From Planctomycetaceae bacterium (GTDB taxonomy: Bacteria; Planctomycetota; Phycisphaerae; Phycisphaerales; SM1A02): a stretch of 64,000 nt of DNA. Under the pieces are notes generated by a model that searched no databases, was not told where the DNA came from, and was given only the letters and a program-made list of their open reading frames with translations. The position numbers and the translations under genes are program-made. Where the stretch lies: NCBI GenBank assembly GCA_027490145.1, contig JAIXYQ010000008.1, forward strand, positions 59,876 through 123,875, written 5' to 3'. Below, one piece after another: positions 27,765 through 37,400 of this stretch; positions within the stretch are counted from its first letter, which is position 1, and each line of letters opens with the position of its first letter.

Positions 27765-28334
27765 ATGGGCATTGAAGCAGCGCTCCCCACCGACAGCATC
27801 CTGACGACCCAGCTCCAGCGCGTGGTCAACTGGGCCCGACGCTCGAGCGTGTGGCCCATGCCCTTCGCGACCGCGTGCTGCGGCATCGAACTGATGGCCA
27901 CCGCGTGCAGCCGGTTCGACCTCGCCCGGTTCGGAGCCGAGGTCATGCGCTTCAGCCCCCGCCAGGCCGACCTCATGATCGTGGCTGGCCGCGTGAGCGT
28001 GAAGACGCTGCCCGTGCTGCAGCGCATCTACATGCAGATGGCCGAGCCCAAGTGGGTCATCTCGATGGGTGCCTGCGCCAGCACCGGCGGTGTCTTCGAC
28101 ACCTACGCCGTCGTGCAGGGCGTGGACCAGTTCATCCCCGTCGATGTCTACGTCCCCGGCTGCCCGCCGCGCCCGGAAATGCTCATCGAGGGCATCATGG
28201 CGATCCAGCGGATCATCGATGAAGACCAGCTGCCGCGCGACCCCACCGGCAAGCGCCTGCCGTTGAACATCGCGCTCGAACCGAACTACGTGCCGCGGCC
28301 TCAGCCGGTGCCGGTGACCGTCGGGATCTCCTGA
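27765..28334 (+). CDS. nuoB: NADH-quinone oxidoreductase subunit B (NuoB)
   Basis: A 189-residue complex I subunit carrying the terminal [4Fe-4S] cluster N2 next to the quinone site. The cluster ligands are visible in [12 protein letters not shown] (two adjacent Cys), [10 protein letters not shown] and [11 protein letters not shown]. It is cytoplasmic and docks on NuoD and NuoH. No other nuo gene lies in this window, whereas nuoB usually sits between nuoA and nuoC. The C-terminus is slightly longer than usual and its last codons overlap the end of the convergent aminotransferase gene by 34 bp. An AAGGA ribosome site and an upstream TAGACT suggest an ordinary leader. Confidence 0.95.
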   Translation: MGIEAALPTDSILTTQLQRVVNWARRSSVWPMPFATACCGIELMATACSRFDLARFGAEVMRFSPRQADLMIVAGRVSVKTLPVLQRIYMQMAEPKWVISMGACASTGGVFDTYAVVQGVDQFIPVDVYVPGCPPRPEMLIEGIMAIQRIIDEDQLPRDPTGKRLPLNIALEPNYVPRPQPVPVTVGIS

Positions 28335-29560
28335 CGGATGCCGGCCACGAAGGCCGCCACGCGCTCCATGCCCTTGATGATCTGCTCTTCGCTGCACGCG
28401 AAGGAGAACCTCACGTGCGCGCGTGCGCACTCACCGAAGTCCTCGCCGGGGACGATCGCCACCGCATGCTCCTCCAGCAGCGCCTCGGCAAAGGCCTGCG
28501 CCGAATCGAGCACGCGACCACCCGCCGTGCGACCACCCAGGAGCGAGGCCACCGACGGGAACGTGTAGAAGGCCCCTGAACTCGGCGGCGCGACCAAGCC
28601 GGGAATCGAGGCCTGCAGCCGACCGATCAGCTGGGCGCGGCGTGCAAACACCGCCCGCATGCGTTCCACCTCGGCTGCCCCGTTGGTCAGGGCTTCGACG
28701 ATCGCGGGCAAGGCGAAGCTCGCGATGGAGTTGGTCATCTGGCCCTGCAGCTTGATGGCCTCGCGCGCGAAGCCGCCCCGGTCACCGGGCGCGCACATCC
28801 AGCCGATGCGCCAGCCGGTCATGGCGTAGGCCTTGCTCATGCCGTTCACCGTGATGGTGCGGCCGGCCAGGCGCGGGTCGCTGCCGATGCTCCAGTGGGC
28901 GATGCCGGGCGTGACCTCGGGGTAGACGAGCTTCTCGTAGATCTCGTCGCTGATCACCGTGACCTGCGGATGCCGCGCCAGCACATCGGCGATGGCACGC
29001 ATCGAAGCGGCAGGCAACGTGATGCCGCAGGGATTCGACGGTGAATTCAGGATGATCCCCACGGTGCGCGGGGTGATGGCGCGCTCGATCGCCCCAGGCT
29101 CGACGACGAGGCCGTGCTCCAGCCGTGCCGGGACCTCGATGCAGCGGGCGCCGGCGAGTTCGACCAGCGGGCGGTAGCTGACCCATGCCGGGGTCGGCAC
29201 GATGACCTCGTTGCCGGCGCCACGCTCGATGAGCACCTGCAGCGCCAGGTAGATCGCATGCTTCGCCCCGGCCGTGATGGTGACGTGCTCGAACGAGCAG
29301 TCGATGCCGTTGTCCGTCCGGTGCTTGTGCGCGATCGCCTCTCGGGCGGCTCGATCGCCCGGCGTGGGTGCGTACTTGGTCTGGCCGGCCTCGAGCGCCC
29401 GGATCGCCGCACGCTTGATCGGCTCCGGTGTGTCGAAGTCCGGTTCGCCCACGCCGAAACCCACGACGTCGACGCCCTTGGCCTTCAGGGCCGCGGCCTT
29501 GGCGCTGACGGCCAGCGTCGCACTTTCCTTCATGCCAGAGATGGCGCTGCTCACCTGCAT
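28301..29560 (-). CDS. class I/II pyridoxal-phosphate aminotransferase (aspartate aminotransferase-like)
   Basis: A 419-residue fold-type I PLP enzyme. Motifs include [15 protein letters not shown] near the N-terminus, [24 protein letters not shown] and the PLP-lysine motif [16 protein letters not shown], with the arginine that binds substrate carboxylate near the C-terminus (HVRFSFACS). This matches the AspC/aspartate-prephenate aminotransferase subgroup, although other amino-acid specificities are possible. I start at the ATG at 29560, 7 nt from a TACGCT box. It diverges from prfB with 52 bp between starts and overlaps nuoB tail to tail. Confidence 0.9.
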   Translation of the reverse strand: MQVSSAISGMKESATLAVSAKAAALKAKGVDVVGFGVGEPDFDTPEPIKRAAIRALEAGQTKYAPTPGDRAAREAIAHKHRTDNGIDCSFEHVTITAGAKHAIYLALQVLIERGAGNEVIVPTPAWVSYRPLVELAGARCIEVPARLEHGLVVEPGAIERAITPRTVGIILNSPSNPCGITLPAASMRAIADVLARHPQVTVISDEIYEKLVYPEVTPGIAHWSIGSDPRLAGRTITVNGMSKAYAMTGWRIGWMCAPGDRGGFAREAIKLQGQMTNSIASFALPAIVEALTNGAAEVERMRAVFARRAQLIGRLQASIPGLVAPPSSGAFYTFPSVASLLGGRTAGGRVLDSAQAFAEALLEEHAVAIVPGEDFGECARAHVRFSFACSEEQIIKGMERVAAFVAGIRQEIPTVTGTG

Positions 29561-29567
29561 GCGTCCA

Positions 29568-29573
29568 AGCGTA
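29568..29573 (-). promoter_or_regulatory. -10 box (TACGCT) of the aminotransferase, leaderless spacing
   Basis: TACGCT on the minus strand ends 7 nt before the ATG at 29560. Confidence 0.55.
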
Positions 29574-29599
29574 CAGCCGGAAGTACGCGCGCTGCCCGC

Positions 29600-29605
29600 T
29601 ACACT
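29600..29605 (+). promoter_or_regulatory. -10 box (TACACT) of prfB, leaderless spacing
   Basis: TACACT ends 7 nt before the prfB ATG at 29613. It is opposed to the aminotransferase promoter in the same 52-bp gap. Confidence 0.55.
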
Positions 29606-29612
29606 CCGGCCC

Positions 29613-30723
29613 ATGCACTTCGACGCACATGGCCCCGTGCTGGCCGACCTGGAGGCGCGGATCAACGCCATCCGCGACTCGCTTTAACTACCCGACCAAG
29701 GCTCGCGAGCGCGACGAACTCTCGGCGCGCATGAACGAGGCGGACTTCTGGAACGATCCCAAGCGCGCCCAGTCGGTCATCGCCGAACTGAAGGTCAAGC
29801 GCGCCCAGATCGAGCCGCTCGAGGAGGTCATGAAGGGCCTCGAGGACGCGCAGGTGGGCTACGACATGGCCAAGGAGGCCAACGATGCCGATCTCCTCGC
29901 CGAGGTCGACGAGCTGCTCTTCGGCCTCGTCGGCAAGATGGAGAAGGTCGAACTGCAGTCCCTGCTCAGTTCCAAGCACGACCACCGTGGCTGCTTCGTC
30001 ACCATCCAGGCGGGCGTCGGCGGCACCGAAGCCAACGACTGGGCCGAGATGCTTGAGCGCATGTACCAGTACTACTGGAACACCATGGGCTTCAAGGTCG
30101 AGGAGATGAGCAGGACCTACGGCACCGAGGTCGGGATCTCCGAGGTCTCGTACGCGGTCCGGGGCCCCTTCGCCTACGGGTACATGAGCTGCGAGCACGG
30201 CTCGCACCGGCTTGCCCGGGTGAGCCCCTTCAACGCCGAAGGCAAGCGCCAGACGAGCTTCTGCACCGTCGACGTCACGCCCGAGTTCGAGGAGAGCGAC
30301 CTCGAGATCCCCGAGCGCGACCTCGAGATCGTGCCGTTCGTCCGGGCGAGCGGGCCGGGTGGGCAGAACGTCAACAAGGTGGCCACGGCCATCCGCGTCA
30401 CGCACCTTCCCACGGGCATCCAGGTCGTGGCCAGCACCTATCGCGACCAGCCCCAGAACCGCAAGCAGGCCCTCAGCGTGCTGCGCTCGAAGCTCGAGCA
30501 GCTCGAGCAGGAGCGTCGCGATGCCGAGATCCTGGCGGCGAAGGGTGGCAAGGTCGAGCGGGGCTGGGGAACCCAGATCCGTTCGTACGTCTTCTATGAC
30601 AACCGCGTGAAGGACCACCGCACGAACTACGAGGAGGGCAACCCCCTCCATGTGCTGAACGGCCACCTCGAAGCCTTCGTCGACGCCGAGCTCAAGCGTC
30701 GGCGCGCCGAGCGCGAGACCTGA
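29613..30723 (+). CDS. prfB: peptide chain release factor 2, expressed by programmed +1 frameshift
   Basis: Release factor 2 ends translation at UGA and UAA. It is encoded in two frames: 24 codons from the ATG at 29613 to CTT, an in-frame TAA at 29685, then a +1 shift into the main frame from AAC at 29686. The joined product is 369 residues, normal for RF2, and reads RDSLNYPTKARERDELSARM across the join, matching the family. Diagnostic motifs are the stop-recognising SPF (RVSPFNAEGKRQTSF) and the catalytic GGQ (RASGPGGQNVNKVA). The histidine kinase gene begins 2 bp after the stop. A TACACT box 7 nt before the ATG suggests a leaderless transcript. Confidence 0.93.
29682..29688 (+). promoter_or_regulatory. 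prfB +1 frameshift site (CTT TAA C)
   Basis: The slippery CTT codon is followed by TAA C instead of the usual TGA C. The AGGGGG-like internal Shine-Dalgarno expected about 3 nt before CTT is absent: the upstream bases are CCGCGACTCG, and the nearest GGAGG lies about 30 nt upstream. Confidence 0.85.
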
Positions 30724-30725
30724 CG

Positions 30726-33632
30726 ATGCGTGCCGCGCCCTCCGCACGGCTGGTCTGGCCCTCACTGGCCGTCCTTGCCATCGCGGCGGGCCTCGCCCTG
30801 CAGCTTCCGATCGTGGTCCCCGTCATGGCCCACCGCGACGTGGCGACCCTGCTCGGGCTGGCCATCATGGCCTTCGGTTGCGTGGTGGCGCTGCCCCGCC
30901 AACCGGTGTGGAGCCCACCGAACGTGGTGCTTGGCGGCGTGCTGGTGCTGGGCGGGTTCCTGGTGGCACCGCTGTCGGACCAGCCGCTCTCAGCCAGCGT
31001 GGCGCTGCTGCTGCTGGGGCTGACCGCCCTGGCGTCGTCGCGCGCTCGCCTCGAAGGCAGGGCCTTGGCCGTGCTTCCTGCCGTGCTGCTGGGCACGCTG
31101 GCGCTGGTCATGATCCTCGAGCCGTGGCACGATCGACCACTGCGCCACCCTTGGCTCGATTTCGTCGGCGATCTCCCGTGGACGGTCGAACTGGCCCTGT
31201 TGCTGGCCGCCACGGCCGCCATCACGAGGGCGTGGTACTTCGCGGTTCCGCTGTCGCGCGGCATGCCCGGTTGGCTGGGGCTCCTGTGCGCCGCACTGAC
31301 GGCGGCGCTCGCGATCGGCGGGTGGCAGTTCCTGCAGGACACGGACCTGCGCAACCAGCAAGCCCGCGCCGCGGAACATGAACGAGCCTTGCAGACGCTC
31401 GTTCGCTCCGAGTTCGAACTCAACCTGAAGGCCTTCCAGCGCCTCGCCGATCGATGGACGAATCGTGCCGTGCTGCAACCTCGAGCGCTGCAGCAGGACC
31501 TCGATGCGTACCGCCGGGACTTCAACGGCGTCGAGGGCCTTGCGATCCTGCGGCCCGACGGCTCACCGCTGGCCGCATCCTGGGGCGAGGCGGCCCTGGC
31601 GCTTGGATCCCCCACCGTGTCGAGGCTGGTGCAGGAGTGCACGAGTCGCCAAGCCATCCGCACGAGTCCTCCGATCGAGGTCGGCAGCACGACCCACGGG
31701 ATCGTGGCGATTCCCCTGCCGCTGGGTCCGGAGGCCGGCACCGGCGTGCTGGTGATCGACCAACTCGTCAACTCCACGCTCTCGGCCATGCTTGGGGGTT
31801 TCGTCGGGGCGTTCGAGGTGGAGATCTACGATGGCGGCACGCTGCTCTTCGAAGTCGGAGGCGAGAAGGGCCCCACGATCCTTGCGCCGGGGGCCCAAGG
31901 CACCGTGACCGGTCGCCCGTGGACCTTCAAGGCGCGGCCCCACGGCGGAGGCTCCACCACGGAACAGGGCGCGCTGCCCGTGGTGCTCCTTGGCAGTGGA
32001 TTGCTCAGCGCGCTGCTGGTCGGCACCACGATCCACTTCGCGCAGTCCTCATCACGCCGGGCCCGTACGGCCCTTGCCGCCCGAGGCCAGCTCGAGGCGC
32101 TGCTCGATGCCACGGATCAGGTGGCGATCATCGCCACGGACCTCAGTGGCGACATCACCGTCTTCAATGCCGGCGCGGAAGCGCTCACGGGGCGCCGTGC
32201 CGAGGCGGTGATCGGGGCCGACACCCCGCTCTTCATGCTCGTCCCCGATGAGCGCGAGGCGTTGGAGCAGGACCATCCGAACCTCGCCTTCCGGGCCCTG
32301 ATCGATGCGCTGCGCGGCGACCGCATGCATCTGCACACCTGGTCGGTGCAGCGATCCGACGGGAGCATCCGGCGCGTCTCGATGGCGGCGAGTTCGTGGA
32401 CCGGCGCCGATGGCACGCCGCTGGGCCACCTCATCGTCGCCGTGGACATGACCGACCAGGTGGCCGCGCTCGACGAAGCGACGTCGGCGCGCGAGAACGC
32501 CGAGCGCGCCAACGCCGCCAAGAGCCAGTTCCTCGCCAACGTCAGCCATGAGATCCGCACGCCCATGTCGGCCATCCTCGGCTACGCCGATGCCTTGCTC
32601 GACCCGGCGACCTCGGACATGGAACGCGACGAGTGCGTGCGCGTGATCCGCCGCAACGGGAACCACCTGCTGGGCATCATCAACGACATCCTCGACATCT
32701 CCAAGATCGAGGCCGGCCGCATGACGGTCGAGCGCATCGAGGTCCGGCCCGTGCAACTGGTCGACGACGTCGTCGCTCTGGTTCGCGGTCGTGCGCTGGC
32801 GAAGGGGCTGGAGCTCCGCGTCGAGGCCGAACCCAGTGCCAGCGCGCTCGTGGTGACCGACCCCCTGCGGGTCCGCCAGGTGCTGATGAACCTGGTCGCC
32901 AACTCGATCAAGTTCACGGAGTCCGGAACGGTCTCGCTGCGCGCGAGCGTGAAGGCCGACGGGTCAACCAGTGAACTCCTGTTCACCGTGGCCGACACCG
33001 GCATCGGCATGAGCCAGGAGCAGGTCTCCCGGCTGTTCCGCAGCTTCGAGCAGGGCGATGCCTCCACGAGCCGCAGGTTCGGCGGCACGGGTCTCGGCTT
33101 GGCGATCAGCCACAAGCTCGTCGACCTGCTTGGCGGCTCCATCGAGGTGACCAGCGCGCCCGGCTCCGGCAGCACGTTCACCGTTCGCATTCCGGTCGGG
33201 CTGCCCTGGGCAAGCGCGCAGGCGCAGTCACTCGCGGGATGCCGCATCCTGCTCGCCGAGGATGGGCCCGACAACGCTCGCTTGCTCGCAGCGCTCCTGC
33301 GCAAGGCAGGCGCGATCGTGACGATCGCCACCGACGGTGCTGCGGCGATCGAGGCCGTGTCGCACGCGGGACTCGATGGCTTCGACATCGTCCTGATGGA
33401 CCTCCAGATGCCGGGGGTCGATGGCTACGAGGCCTGTCGTCGCCTGCGCAGGCTCGGCATGGCGGCTCCCATCATCGCCCTGACCGGCAACGCCTTCGAG
33501 GAGGATCGCGACCGCTGCCTGGCCATCGGCTTCGATCAGTACGCCGTCAAACCGATCCCCCGTGCACAGCTGCTGCAGTTGTGCGAAGACGCGATGAAGG
33601 GGCGCGGCCGACCGCCCCAAGGCGGCGGTTAG
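30726..33632 (+). CDS. membrane-bound hybrid sensor histidine kinase with receiver domain
   Basis: A 968-residue hybrid kinase. About seven hydrophobic segments occupy residues 1-205. An extracytoplasmic, CHASE-like sensor region spans ~205-415 and is closed by another membrane helix near 420-440. A PAS domain follows (~455-575, IIATDLSGDITVFNAGAEAL). HisKA (~598-665) has the phosphorylated His608 in FLANVSHEIRTPMSAILGYA. HATPase_c (~700-820) has the N box LMNLVANSIKFTESG and G boxes ADTGIGMSQEQ and GGTGLGLAIS. A C-terminal receiver has the phospho-acceptor Asp near 894 in IVLMDLQMPGVDGYEA, with LTGNA and the VKPI lysine. It starts 2 bp after prfB. No partner regulator or HPt protein adjoins it. 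Confidence 0.92.
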   Translation: MRAAPSARLVWPSLAVLAIAAGLALQLPIVVPVMAHRDVATLLGLAIMAFGCVVALPRQPVWSPPNVVLGGVLVLGGFLVAPLSDQPLSASVALLLLGLTALASSRARLEGRALAVLPAVLLGTLALVMILEPWHDRPLRHPWLDFVGDLPWTVELALLLAATAAITRAWYFAVPLSRGMPGWLGLLCAALTAALAIGGWQFLQDTDLRNQQARAAEHERALQTLVRSEFELNLKAFQRLADRWTNRAVLQPRALQQDLDAYRRDFNGVEGLAILRPDGSPLAASWGEAALALGSPTVSRLVQECTSRQAIRTSPPIEVGSTTHGIVAIPLPLGPEAGTGVLVIDQLVNSTLSAMLGGFVGAFEVEIYDGGTLLFEVGGEKGPTILAPGAQGTVTGRPWTFKARPHGGGSTTEQGALPVVLLGSGLLSALLVGTTIHFAQSSSRRARTALAARGQLEALLDATDQVAIIATDLSGDITVFNAGAEALTGRRAEAVIGADTPLFMLVPDEREALEQDHPNLAFRALIDALRGDRMHLHTWSVQRSDGSIRRVSMAASSWTGADGTPLGHLIVAVDMTDQVAALDEATSARENAERANAAKSQFLANVSHEIRTPMSAILGYADALLDPATSDMERDECVRVIRRNGNHLLGIINDILDISKIEAGRMTVERIEVRPVQLVDDVVALVRGRALAKGLELRVEAEPSASALVVTDPLRVRQVLMNLVANSIKFTESGTVSLRASVKADGSTSELLFTVADTGIGMSQEQVSRLFRSFEQGDASTSRRFGGTGLGLAISHKLVDLLGGSIEVTSAPGSGSTFTVRIPVGLPWASAQAQSLAGCRILLAEDGPDNARLLAALLRKAGAIVTIATDGAAAIEAVSHAGLDGFDIVLMDLQMPGVDGYEACRRLRRLGMAAPIIALTGNAFEEDRDRCLAIGFDQYAVKPIPRAQLLQLCEDAMKGRGRPPQGGG

Positions 33633-33647
33633 ACTCCGGCGCCCCAC

Positions 33648-33734
33648 GGTGGGGTGGCAGAGTGGTCGAATGCGCCAGTCTTGAAAACTGGTAAGCCCTC
33701 CGGGGCTTCGCGGGTTCGAATCCCGCCTCCACCG
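33648..33734 (+). tRNA. tRNA-Ser (anticodon TGA)
   Basis: The acceptor stem GGTGGGG/CTCCACC is followed by discriminator G. The anticodon arm CCAGT-CTTGAAA-ACTGG gives anticodon TGA. The long variable arm (AGCCC-TCCG-GGGCT) is the class II tRNA-Ser hallmark, and the T arm is GCGGG-TTCGAAT-CCCGC. CCA is not encoded. It begins 15 bp after the kinase stop; a TTAGACT at 33629-33635 overlapping that stop is a candidate -10. Confidence 0.96.
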
Positions 33735-33809
33735 TTACCATGCGATCCTTGCATCGCACGACTGCGGGGCCGAAGCCGCCGCCACGTGCTCGCCCGAACA
33801 AGGAGCCGG

Positions 33810-34370
33810 ATGACCGAGACTGAGTCCATCCTGCACCGAGTGGCCGAAGGCGACCAGGACGCCATCAAGGAATGCATGGATCGGTTCGGTGGCCTCGTGT
33901 GGTCGCTGGCGCGACGCCTGGCAGGCAACGCCGCCGAAGCCGAGGACGCCGTCCAGGAGATCTTCATCGACGTGTGGCGCAGCGCCGGGCGCTTCGACCC
34001 AACGATTGCCAGCGAAACGACGTTCATCGCCATGATCGCGCGCAGGCGGCTCATCGATCGTGGACGCCGTCGTGCGCGACGGCCGGAAGTCGCGGCGATC
34101 CCCGAGACGATCGAGTCCGATGCGCCGGGCTTCGATCCTGCCGAGATCGAGGAAGCCGCCCTGGCCGCCATGGCCGCCATGGAACGGCTGCGCCCGGAAC
34201 AGCGCAAGGTGCTTGAACTCTCGATCCAGTTTGGAAGAAGCCATGAGCAGATCGCCGGCACCACCGGCCTGCCGCTGGGCACCGTGAAGACGCACGCGCG
34301 CCGCGGGCTGATCCGCCTGCGGGAAATCCTCGCTGAGGAAGGCATCGAGCCGCCGCCGACTGACCAGTAA
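33810..34370 (+). CDS. ECF RNA polymerase sigma factor
   Basis: A 186-residue ECF sigma factor. Region 2 has EAEDAVQEIFIDVWRSAGRF and the basic IARRRLIDRGRRRARRPE. Region 4 has RSHEQIAGTTGLPLGTVKTH, the -35-binding helix-turn-helix. The start at 33810 is set by AAGGAG 4-5 nt upstream; the open frame upstream runs through the tRNA-Ser gene. No anti-sigma gene is adjacent, unlike the ECF pair at the left edge: the next gene is a Tricorn-like protease with its own promoter. Its regulation therefore cannot be inferred here. Confidence 0.92.
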   Translation: MTETESILHRVAEGDQDAIKECMDRFGGLVWSLARRLAGNAAEAEDAVQEIFIDVWRSAGRFDPTIASETTFIAMIARRRLIDRGRRRARRPEVAAIPETIESDAPGFDPAEIEEAALAAMAAMERLRPEQRKVLELSIQFGRSHEQIAGTTGLPLGTVKTHARRGLIRLREILAEEGIEPPPTDQ

Positions 34371-34442
34371 CCAGCGCGCCGGTGTGCGTTGTGGATTCCC
34401 GGTGATCGACAACAGCACGTCGCCCTCGGGGCCCTGCCTCCG

Positions 34443-34448
34443 TAGGAT
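34443..34448 (+). promoter_or_regulatory. -10 box (TAGGAT) of the Tricorn-like gene, leaderless spacing
   Basis: TAGGAT ends 6 nt before the ATG at 34455. Confidence 0.55.
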
Positions 34449-34454
34449 CCCTTC

Positions 34455-37400
34455 ATGCTGATGTCCTTGACCGTCGTTGCGGCAGCCTGTGCCGCGGCCG
34501 CTCCCGCCAACAACGCCACCGACGCCAACCGAGGCCTCTGTCGGTACCCCGACGTCAGCCAGGACTCGATCGTGTTCGTGTACGGGAACGATCTCTGGCT
34601 GGTGCCCAAGTCAGGCGGCGTCGCCCGGCCCGTCGCGAGCCCGGCGGGCTTCGAGGGATCGCCCCGCTTCAGCCCCGATGGCCAGACCATCGCCTTCCGC
34701 GCGAACTACGACCAATCGCTCGACCTGTACACGATCCCCGCGGCGGGCGGCATCCCCGAGCGCGTGACGCATCATCCAGCCCCTGAAGGCCTGTGCGACT
34801 GGACCCCCGATGGAAAGGGCCTGGTCTTCATGACCGGCGCCATCGAAGGCCTCGACCGTGCGCAGAAGCTCTACACGATTCCCGCCTCGGGCGGCCTGCC
34901 GTCGACGTTGCCCGTTCCCTACGGCACCAACGGCGCCATCGACCGCACGGGGACCTGGCTCGCGTACACCCCGCACTCGACCGACAACCGAACCTGGAAG
35001 CGCTATCGCGGCGGCATGGCCACCGACGTGTGGCTCATGAACCTGAAGACCGGCGAGAGCCGTCGGATCACCGACTGGGAAGGCACCGACACGCTGCCGA
35101 TGTGGCACGGCAACAAGGTCTACTACCTGAGCGACCGCGGCGCGACCCAGGGGCACGTGCTCAACGTGTGGAGCTACGACCTCGACACGCGCAAGTCCGC
35201 GCAGGTCACCACGCTCGATACCCACGACGTCCGGTGGCCCGCCGTCGGCCCCGATGACGCGGGCAACGGCGAGATGGTCTTCCAGCACGGCGACCGGATC
35301 ATGCTGCTGAATCTCGGGTCGGGGATCGCCTCGGTCGTCAACATCGACGTCCCGGGTGACCGTGAGTCCCTTCGGACGGCCACGGTCGATGCCGCAAGCA
35401 CCATCCAGGACGCGAGCATCTCGCCGTCGGGCAAGCGCGTGGCCGTGGTCGCGCGCGGCGACATCTGGTCGGCGCCGGCGGAGAACGGCACGCCACGCAA
35501 CCTCACGCGCACCGACGGCATCTTCGAGCGCAGCGCGTCGTGGAGCCCCGATGGCAAGACCATCGCCTTCTTCAGCGATGCCACCGGCGAGTACGAGCTC
35601 TGGACCATGCCGGCCGATGGCAAGGGCGAGGCCCGCCAGGTCACGAAGGACGGCACCTGCTTCCGCACGAGCATCGCGTGGGCACCCGATTCGAAGCACG
35701 TCGTCATCACCGACAAGACCGGTGCCATCGACCTGGTCAAGCTCGAGGATGGCTCCGCCCGGCGCATCGACCGCGATCCCGAAGCGCGGCCCGTCGGCGT
35801 GTCGTTCAGCCATGATTCGCGCTGGATGGCCTGGGCGCGCTCCGACGACGACAGCGAGATGGAAGTGATCTTCCTCCTCGACACGACGGATGAGGGCGCG
35901 AAGCCCGTGCAGGTCACCAGCGGCTACTTCAACGACGGCGATCCGGTCTTCGACCGCAAGGGACAGTGGCTCGCCTACACCAGCCAGCGCAACTTCGTCC
36001 CGACCTACAGCGAGTTCGACACGACGTGGATCTACGGTTCGTCACAGGTGCTGATGGCCGTCCCGCTCAAGAAGGACATGGCGCTCGCGTGGCTCCCCAA
36101 GAGCGATGAAGAAGGCCAGAAGGACGAGGCAAAGCCCGCCGCCGGCGGCGAAGGCGGTGCACCCGCTGCCGGGCCTGGTGGCGACGGCAGCCGTCCCGCC
36201 GGTCCCCCGCAAGGTGGTCGCCGCCGCCGCGGGGCCGATGCGCCCGAGGTCGGTCTGGACTCCATCATCGACGATGACGACGACGACAAGAAGGATGACG
36301 ACGACGACAAGGACGACGACGACAAGGGTGACGACGAGAAGAAGGTTGCACCCGTCGAGGGCGACCCTGCGGGGACCTGGACATGCACGGCCAAGGTCGG
36401 TGAGGAGTCGTTCACGTTCACGCTCGTCGTGACCATGAAGGACGGCGTCGTCACCGGCACCATCACGTCGCAGAAGGGCAACGGCGACGTGACGGGCACC
36501 TTCGACGCCGCCACCGGGATGCTGTCCCTCAAGGGCAGCGTCGACGGCAAGCCCGTCACGCTCGAGCTCAAGCTCGACGGCGATGCCCTTTCGGGCACCG
36601 GCACCGAGCAGGGCGAACAGCCGGTCACCGCCGCCGTCACGGGGACCCGTGACGGCGCGAAGGACGGTGAGGGCGCGAAGGACGGCAAGGACGCTGCCAA
36701 GGGCGACAGGAAGAAGCCCGAGCCCAAGCGCGTCGAAGTCGATCTCGATGGCTTCGAGGCCCGCGCGATCGAACTCCCGGTCCCCAAGGGGTCATTCGGT
36801 TCGCTCGGCTTCAATGACCGCAACGAGCTCATGTTCGGCCGCGACGGTTCGGTGCGCCTGCTTGACCTGAACGACGCGAAGCCGACGGAGAAGGCCGGAC
36901 CGGCCGGCATGCGGTTCGACGTCTCGGCCGACGGCAAGAAGCTCCTCATGGGCGGCCGCGGTGGCGCATCCATCGCCGCAGCATCGGCCGGCGCCACGCC
37001 CAAGCCGATCGTGGCGAGCCCGATGCTGGTTACGGTCGATCCGCGCGACGAGCATCGCCAGATCCTCGCCGACTGCTACCGGATCATGCGCGACTGGTTC
37101 TACGACGAGGGCATGCACGGCGTGGACTGGAAGGCGATGCACGACCGCTACGCCGCCATGCTGCCGTCGGTCGTCACCCGCGAGGACCTGAACTACCTGA
37201 TCAGCGAGATGATCAGTGAGCTCAACGTCGGCCATGCGTACCTGCGCGGCCCGGGAGACGTCGAGGAAACATCAAGCCGATCCGTCGGCATGCTCGGCGT
37301 CGACTTCGCCGCCGCCACGCTCGAGGATGGCTCTGCCGCCAAGGCCTGGAAGCTCGCGCGCTTCCCGAGTGGCGGCCCCTTCGACAGCGAAGCACGCAGC

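Noticed and set aside
29613..29690. prfB break as a sequencing error or pseudogene
   Set aside because: Possible in principle, but CTT-stop-C at the exact RF2 frameshift position and perfect continuation in +1 fit programmed frameshifting much better.
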